Positions 1-23,100 of a stretch of 64,000 nucleotides of DNA are shown here, one piece after another; positions within the stretch are counted from its first letter, which is position 1, and each line of letters begins with the position of its first letter. Origin of the DNA: Actinomadura macrotermitis. GTDB lineage: Bacteria; Actinomycetota; Actinomycetes; Streptosporangiales; Streptosporangiaceae. Below the pieces are notes generated by a model. It saw only the letters and a list, made by a program, of their open reading frames with translations. It was not told the origin of the DNA and did no database searches. The translations under genes were made by a program, and so were the position numbers. The DNA is taken from NCBI RefSeq assembly GCF_009604375.1, contig NZ_WEGH01000007.1, positions 124,001 to 188,000 on the forward strand, written 5' to 3'.

Positions 1-14138
<14,138 letters not shown>

Positions 14139-14139
14139 C

Positions 14140-17100
14140 ATGGCCGGCGGGTCCGACGACAAGCTGGTGACGGCGCTGCGCGCCTCACTCAAGGAGACCG
14201 AGCGGTTGCGGGAGCGCAACCGCAAGCTGGAGGCCGCGTCCCGCGAGCCCATCGCGATCGTGGGCATGGCGTGCCGCTTCCCCGGCGGCGTGGACTCCCC
14301 GGAATCCCTGTGGGACCTGGTCGCCGACGGTCGCGACGGCATCTCCCTGTTTCCGGACGACCGGGGCTGGGACGTGGCGTCGATCTACGACCCGGTGCCC
14401 GGCACCGAGGGTAAGACCTACACGCGGGAAGGTGGCTTCCTGTATGACGCGGGCGATTTCGACGCCGGGTTCTTCGGGATCAGCCCGAACGAGGCGCTGG
14501 TCATCGATCCGCAGCAGCGGCTCCTTCTGGAGGTGTCCTGGGAGGCGCTGGAACGGGCGGGCGTCGACCCGCAGTCGCTGAAGGGCGCGCCGGTCGGTGT
14601 GTTCGCGGGGCTGATGTACCACGACTACGCCTTCAACAACAGTTCGGGCTCGATCGTGTCGGGTCGGGTCGCCTACTCGCTCGGCCTGGAGGGGCCGGCC
14701 GTCACGGTCGACACCGCCTGCTCCTCCTCGCTCGTGGCGCTGCATCTGGCGGTTCAGGCGCTGCGGTCGGGGGAGTGCTCTCTCGCTCTGGCCGGCGGTG
14801 TGACGGTGATGGCGACGCCCGGCACGTTCATCGAGTTCAGCCGGCAGCGCGGTCTGTCGGCCGATGGCCGGTGCAAGTCCTTCGCGGAGGCCAGTGACGG
14901 CACCGGCTGGGGTGAGGGCGTCGGCGTGCTGGTCGTGGAGCGCCTGTCGGACGCTCTCCGCAACGGCCACAAGGTGCACGCGATCGTGCGGGGGAGCGCG
15001 GTCAACCAGGACGGCGCGTCCAACGGGCTGACCGCGCCGAACGGGCCGTCGCAGCGGCGGGTGATCCGCGCGGCGCTGGCCAATGCCCGGCTGTCGGCCG
15101 ATCAGGTCGACGCGGTCGAGGCGCACGGCACCGGGACGACCCTGGGCGACCCGATCGAAGCCCAGGCGCTGCTCGCGACGTATGGCCAGGATCGCGAGCG
15201 GCCGCTGTGGCTGGGCTCGATCAAGTCGAACCTGGGGCACACGCAGGCGGCGGCCGGGGTCGCCGGGATCATCAAGATGGTCGAGGCGATGCGGCACGGG
15301 GTGCTCCCGAAGACGCTCCACGTCGACGAGCCGACCTCCAAGGTGGACTGGTCCGAGGGCGACGTCAGCCTGCTGACCGAGGCCCGCGACTGGCCGGCGG
15401 ACGGCCGTCCGCGCCGGGCCGGCATCTCCTCCTTCGGCATCAGCGGCACCAACGCCCACGTGATCATCGAGCAGGCGCCGCCCGCCGAGCCGGAGCCCGA
15501 GCCCGCTCCGGACGCCGGACTGACCACGCCGCTGTTGGTCTCGGCCCGGTCCGCCGAAGCGGTCGCCCTCCAGGCCGGACGCCTCGCCCACCATCTGCGC
15601 TCCCACCCCGACGTTCCTGTCGGTGACGTGGCCTTCTCGCTGGCGGCGTCGCGGGCGATGCTGGAGCACCGGGCGGTCGTCCTGGGCGAGGACCGCACCG
15701 AACTGCTCGCCGCCCTCGACGCCCTTGCCGGGGGACGGCCCCTCCCCGGGACGGCCGTGGACGCGGTCCGCGACGGCAAGCTCGCCTTCCTTTTCTCCGG
15801 GCAGGGTAGCCAGCGGGTCGGCATGGGCCGGGAACTCCATGAGACGTTCCCGGTGTTCGCCGAGGCCTTCGACGCCGTCTGCGCCGAGCTGGACGGGCTC
15901 CCCGGCCGGCCGCTGCGGGAGGTGGTGTGGGGCGATGCGGAGGCGCTGAACCAGACGGTTCACGCCCAGGCGGGATTGTTCGCGTTCGAGGTGGCCCTGT
16001 ACCGCCTGGTCGAGTCGTGGGGCATCCGTCCCGATTTCGTGGCGGGGCATTCGATCGGGGAGATCGCGGCTGCTCATGTGGCCGGGGTGTTCTCCCTTGC
16101 CGACGCCGCCCGTTTGGTCGCGGCGCGGGGTCGGCTGATGCAGGCGCTGCCTTCCGGGGGCGCGATGGTCGCCGTCCAGGCGTCCGAGGCCGAGGTGCTG
16201 CCGCTGCTCACCGACCGGGTCGGGATCGCGGCCGTGAACGGGCCCGCATCGGTGGTGGTCTCCGGGGAGGAGGCGGCCGTCGCGAAGCTCGTCGCCGTGT
16301 TCACCGAACAGGGCCGCAAGTTCTCGCGGCTGAAGGTGTCGCATGCGTTCCATTCGCCGTTGATGGAGCCGATGCTGGCGGAGTTCCGTCGGGTGGCCGA
16401 GGGGTTGTCCTATGGGTCGCCGTCGATTCGCCTGGTGTCGAATCTGACCGGTGCGGTCGTCGTGGACGATCTTCAGGATCCCGGGTACTGGGTGCGGCAC
16501 GTTCGTGAGGCGGTCCGCTTCGCCGACGGGATGCGGACCCTGGAGTCGGCAGGGGTGACCCGGTTCCTGGAGATCGGCCCCGACGGGGTCCTGACCGGGC
16601 TGGCCGCCCAGTCGGTGGAGTCGGAGAAGGCCGTCCTCGTGGCGGCGTCCCGCAAGGACCGGCCCGAAGAAAGTTCGTTGCTGGCCGCCGTCGCCGGCCT
16701 GCACGCCTGCGGCGTCCCCGTCGGCTGGGCGGACCTGCTCGCGGGCCGGGGCCGCCGGGTGGACCTGCCGACCTATGGCTTCGACCGCCGCCGCTACTGG
16801 CTGACCGACCCGGCCTCCGGCGGAGACCCCGCCTCGATCGGCCTGACCGGCACCGCCCACCCGCTGCTCGGCGCGGCCGTCCCGCTGGCCGGCTCCGACG
16901 GGATCGTCCTGACCGGACGGCTGTCGGCCGGGTCGCGTCCCTGGCTGGCCGACCACTCCATCGGCGGGGCCGTCCTGTTCCCCGGGACCGGCTTCGTCGA
17001 ACTCGCCGTCAGGGCCGGCGACGAGGTCGGCCTGCCCCGGATCGAGGAACTGACGCTCGAAGCACCCCTGGTCCTGCCGGACGGCGGCGGCGTCGCCGTC

Positions 17101-20100
17101 CAGGTCGTCGTCGGCGAGACGGACGGCGGGGGAGGCCGCCCGGTCGAGGTGTTCTCCCGCCCCGACGACTCCCCGGACCTGCCCTGGACCCGGCACGCCA
17201 CCGGCACCCTGACGGCCGCCACCGCGCCCCGCGAGGAACCGGCCGGGGCATGGCCGCCCGAAGGCGCCACCGCCGTCGACCTGACCGGACTGTACGAGGG
17301 ACTCGCCGAAAGCGGCCTGCGGTACGGCCCGGTGTTCCGGGGCCTGCGCGCCGCCTGGCGGCGCGGCGACGAGGTGTTCGCCGAGGTCGCGCTGCCCGTC
17401 GAGACCGACACCGGCGGCTACGGCGTGCACCCCGCCCTCCTGGACGCCTGCCTCCACGGCATCGCCCTCACCGCCAGCGCAGGCGCGGCGGCCCTTCCGT
17501 TCGCCTGGGCGGGCGTCGAACTGCACGCCTCCGGCGCGGCCCTGCTGCGGCTCCACCTGACCCGGCTCGGCGAGGGCCGCGCCGCGTTCACCGCGGCCGA
17601 CGGCGCGGGCCGGCCCGTCGTGTCGGTCGAAGCGCTGGCGCTGCGCGCGTTCTCCGCCGCGGACCCGGCGCCGTCCCCCGCCCACGAGGCGCTGTTCCGG
17701 CTCGACTGGGTTCCCGTCCCGGCCGTGCCCGCCGCCGTCCGGGCCGTCGCCTGGGACGCCGTCCCGTCCGAAGGCCCGGCGCCGGAGATGGTGGTCGCCC
17801 GTCCCGCGGACGTGTTCGCGGCGCTCGACGCCGTCCAGGCCTGGCTGTCCGACGGGCGGTTCGCCGCCGCGACCCTCGTGGTGGCGACGTCGGGGGCGAT
17901 GGCGCTGCCCGGCGAGGACGTCACCGACCCGGCCGGGGCCGCGGTGTGGGGCCTGGTCCGCAGCGCCCAGTCCGAGGAGCCCGGCCGGATCGTCCTGGCC
18001 GACCTCGACGACGACCCGGCGGCCCTCGCCGCGGCGCTCGGCTCGGGCGAACCCCAGGTGGTGGTGCGGGCCGGGACCGTCCACGCGCCCCGCCTCGCCA
18101 GGGTCCGGCCGGGACCACCGCCGGAGCAGGTCCTGCCCGGCGCCGGACCGGTGCTGGTCACCGGCGCGTTCGGCGCGCTCGGCGGGCTGCTCGCCCGGCA
18201 TCTGGTGACCGCGCACGGCGTCCGCGAACTGCTGCTGGTCAGCCGGCGCGGCGCGGAGACGCCCGGCGCCGCCGACCTGGTCGCGGAGCTGACCGGGCTG
18301 GGCGCCGCGGTCGAGACCGCCGCCTGCGACGTCGCCGACCGCGCCGCGGTGGCCGGGCTGCTCGCCGGACGCCGCCTCGGCGCCGTCGTCCACGTCGCCG
18401 GAGTCCTGGACGACGGAGTGATCTCCTCCCTCACTCCTGAACGCCTCGCCAAGGTGCTGCGCCCCAAGGCCGACGCCGCCTGGAACCTGCACGAGCTGAC
18501 CCGCGCGATGGACCTGGCGGCGTTCGTGCTGTTCTCCTCGGCGGCGGGCGTCATGGGCGCCCCGGGCCAGGGCAACTACGCCGCCGCGAACACCTCGCTG
18601 GACGCGCTCGCCGCCCACCGCCGCGCCCGCGGCCTGCCCGCCCACTCCCTCGCCTGGGGGCTCTGGGAGGACGGCATGGCCGCCGCTCTCGACGGCGCCG
18701 ACCGGACCCGGCTCGGCCGGGGCGGCGTCCTGCCGATCACCCCCGCCGAAGGGCTCGCCCTGTTCGACGCCGCGCTCGGCCTCGACGATCCGCTGCTCGT
18801 TCCGATCCGGCTCGACCTGACGGGACTGCGCGCCGACGAGGCCCCCGACGTGCTGCGCGGCCTCATCCGCGGCCCGGCGCGCCGCCGAGCCGAGCCCGAC
18901 GCCGCCGCCACCACTGAACTGCGCGGCACCCTGGCGGGGCTTCCCGCCGCCGAACGCGCCCGCATGCTCCTCGACCTGGTCCGCACACAGGCCGCCGCGA
19001 TCCTCGGCCACTCCGGCGCCGAGGCGGTCGAGCCCGAACGGGCGTTCCGCGACCTGGGCTTCGACTCGCTGTCGGCCGTCGAACTGCGCAACCGGCTCGC
19101 CCAGGCGACCGGTCTGCGCCTGCCGGCGACGCTCGTGTTCGACCATCCGGCACCGGTCGTGCTCGCCGATCACCTGCTCGCCGAACTGTCCGGCCGCGCC
19201 GACGCGGGCCCCGCCCTCCCCGCCGCCGGGTCGGCGGCCGACGACGACCCGATCGTCATCGTCGGCATGGCCTGCCGCTATCCCGGCGGCGTCCGGTCGG
19301 CCGAGGACCTGTGGGACCTGGTCGCCGACGGCCGCGACGGCATCTCCCTGTTTCCGGACGACCGGGGCTGGGACGTGGCGTCGATCTACGACCCGGTGCC
19401 CGGCGCCGAGGGCAAGACCTACACGCGGGAGGGCGCCTTCCTCTATGACGCGGGCGATTTCGACGCCGGGTTCTTCGGCATCTCGCCGAACGAGGCGCTG
19501 GTCATCGACCCGCAGCAGCGGCTCCTCCTGGAGGTGTCCTGGGAGGCCCTGGAGCGGACGGGACTCGACCCGCAGTCCTTGAAGGGCGCGCCGGTCGGCG
19601 TCTTCGCGGGCCTGATGTACCACGACTACGCCTTCAACAACAGTTCGGGCTCGATCGTCTCGGGCCGGGTCGCCTACTCGCTCGGCCTTGAGGGCCCGGC
19701 CGTCACCGTCGACACCGCCTGCTCCTCCTCGCTGGTCGCACTGCACCTGGCCGCGCAGGCGCTCCGGGCGGGGGAGTGCTCCCTCGCGCTGGCCGGCGGT
19801 GTGACGGTGATGGCCACCCCGGGCACGTTCATCGAGTTCAGCCGGCAGCGCGGCCTTTCCGCCGACGGCCGGTGCAAGTCCTTCGCCGAGGCCAGTGACG
19901 GCACCGGCTGGGGCGAAGGCGTCGGCGTCCTCGTCGTGGAGCGCTTGTCGGACGCCGTCCGCAACGGCCACACCGTCCACGCGATCCTGCGCGGCAGCGC
20001 GATCAACCAGGACGGCGCGTCCAACGGCCTGACCGCCCCGAACGGGCCGTCGCAGCGCCGGGTGATCCGGGCCGCGCTCGCCAACGCGGGCCTCACGACC

Positions 20101-23100
20101 GCCGACGTGGACGCCGTCGAGGCACACGGCACCGGAACGACCCTGGGCGACCCGATCGAAGCCCAGGCACTGCTCGCGACCTACGGCCAGGACCGTCTCG
20201 AGGGTGCTCCGCTGTGGCTGGGCTCGATCAAGTCCAACATCGGGCACACCCAGGCCGCCGCCGGCGTCGCCGGGATCATCAAGATGATCGAGGCGATGCG
20301 CCACGGCGTGCTGCCCAGGACTCTCCACGTGGACCGGCCGACCTCCAAGGTGGACTGGTCCGAGGGCGACATCAGCCTGCTGACCGAGGCCCGCGACTGG
20401 CCCGAGACCGATCGTCCGCGCCGGGCCGGCATCTCCTCCTTCGGCATCAGTGGCACCAACGCCCACGTGATCATCGAGCAGGGCCCGGCCCCCGCGCCCG
20501 CCCCCGACCGTCCGGCGCCCACCGCCCCCGTGCCGTGGACGCTCTCCGCCAAGACGCCGGAGGCCCTAGCGGCCCAGGCCGGACGCCTGCACGCCTTCGC
20601 CGCCGCCCGCTCCGACCTGGACCCGGCCGACATCGCCTTCTCTCTGGCGACCGGACGGGCGTCCCTCGAACACCGCGCCGTCGTCGTCGGAACCGACCGC
20701 GATGAGTTCCTCGCCGGCCTCGCCGCCCTCGCGGATGGCCGCCGGAACAGCGCCGTGGTCCACGGCAGGGCGCGCTTCACCGGGCTGACCGCCTTCCTGT
20801 TCTCCGGGCAGGGCAGCCAGCGGGTCGGCATGGGCCGCGAACTCCACGCCGCCCACCCGGTCTTCGCTGAGGCCTTCGACCAGGTCTGCGCCGAACTGGA
20901 CGGCCACCTCGACCGGCCGCTGCGCGAGGTCGTCTGGGACGACGAGGAGGCCCTGAACCAGACCGTCCACACCCAGGCGGGACTGTTCGCCGTCGAGGTG
21001 GCTCTGTACCGCCTGGTCGAGTCGTGGGGCATCCGCCCGGACTTCGTGGCGGGGCATTCGATCGGGGAGATCGCGGCCGCTCATGTGGCCGGGGTGTTCT
21101 CCCTCGCCGACGCCGCCCGTCTGGTCGCGGCGCGCGGCCGGCTGATGCAGGCGCTGCCTTCCGGCGGGGCGATGATCGCCGTCCAGGCGACAGAGGCCGA
21201 GGTACTGCCGCTGCTCACCGGCGAGGCCGGAATCGCGGCCGTCAACGGCCCGGAGTCGGTGGTGGTCTCCGGCGACGAGGCCGCGGTGCTGGACATCGCG
21301 GCGGTCTTCGCCGAACAGGGCCGTAAGACCTCGCGGCTGAAGGTGTCGCATGCGTTCCATTCGCCGCTGATGGAGCCGATGCTGGCGGAGTTCCGGCAGG
21401 TCGCCGAGGGGCTGTCCTACGGGCCGCCGTCGATTCGCCTGGTGTCGAATCTGACCGGTGCGGCCGTTGCGGACGACCTTCAGGATCCCGGGTACTGGGT
21501 GCGGCATGTCCGTGAGGCGGTCAGGTTCGCCGACGGGATGCGGACCCTGGAGTCGGCAGGGGTGACCCGGTTCCTGGAGATCGGCCCCGACGGGGTCCTG
21601 ACCGGGCTGGCCGCCCAGTCGATCACCGGCGAGCACACGGTGGCGGCCGCGACGCTCCGCAAGGACCGGCCCGAACCCGCCACCCTACTGCTGGGTCTCT
21701 CCCGCCTGCACGCCGCCGGCCTGCCGCTGGACGCCGCCGCCCTCCTCGCCGACCGCGCCCCCCGCACCGTCGACCTGCCCACCTACGCCTTCCAGCACCG
21801 CCGCTACTGGGCGCAGGAACCCGCCGCCGGCGGCGACCCCGCCGCGCTGGGCCTGGCCGCCGCCGACCATCCGCTGCTCGGCGCGATGGTGCCGCTTCCC
21901 GGCGGTGACGGACTGCTGTTCACCGGCCGGCTGTCCCTGACCGACCAGCCCTGGCTCGCCGACCACACCGTGCTGGACGCAGTGCTGCTGCCGGGGACCG
22001 CTTTCGTCGACCTCGCAGTCCGCGCAGGCGAGGAGACCGGCTGCTCCGTCGTCGAGGAACTCACCCTCCAGACGCCCCTGGTGCTGACCGGAGAGAACGG
22101 CGTCGACCTGCAAGTCCTGGTGGGGGAGGCCGACGCGTCCGGCCGCCGCCCGGTCACCGTCCGCTCGCGGCAGGACGACGCCTGGACCGTCCACGCCGAA
22201 GGAACCCTGACCGGGGCGGCCGCCCCCACCCCGGCCGCCCTCACCGAGTGGCCGCCGCCCGGCGCCGCCGAACTGCCCGTCGAGGGGGTCTACGACCACC
22301 TGCGGTCCCTCGGCTACTCCTACGGACCGCTTTTCCAGGGGCTGCGCGCGGCATGGCGGCGCGGCGGCGAACTGTTCGCCGAGGTCGCTCTGCCCGACCC
22401 CGCGGCGGCGGACCGGTTCCGGCTCCACCCGGCCCTTCTGGACGCCGCCCTCCACACCACCTTCCTCACCGCCGGCGACGACGACGGCTCCGGGCCGGTC
22501 CTCCCGTTCGTCTGGACGGGCGTCAGCGTCCACGGCGCGGGCGCGTCCACCGCCCGCGTCCGCCTGACCCGGTCGGACGACGGCGCCCTCGCCCTCGACT
22601 TCGCCGACCCCGCCGGCGCCCCGATCGCCTCCGTGACGTCGCTCGTCGTGCGCGAACTCGCCCCCGGCGGGCTCGCACCGGCCGCGCCCGGCGACCTGTT
22701 CCGGCTGGACTGGGCCCCGCTCACCGCCGCGCCCGGCCCCGAGGTCCCGGTCTTCACCGACCTGGCGGACGCCGCCGCGCTGACCCCCGTCCCCGCGGAC
22801 GTCGTCCTGATGCCGTTCCAGAAGAGCGCGCCGGGGACGACCGTGCCGGAGACGGTCCGCGCGGCCCTCCACCAGGGGCTGGCCGCGGTCCAGGCGTGGA
22901 TCTCCGACGCCCGGTTCGCCGCCTCCCGCCTCGCCGTCGTCACCAGCGGCGCGCTCGACGGCGCGGACCCGGCGCAGGCCGCCCTCTGGGGCCTGGTGCG
23001 GGCCGCCCGCGCCGAGGATCCCGACCGGTTCGCGCTGATCGACCTCGACGGCGCCGAGACCTCCCGGCTCCGCCTCGCCGACGCCGTGGCCTCAGCAGAA

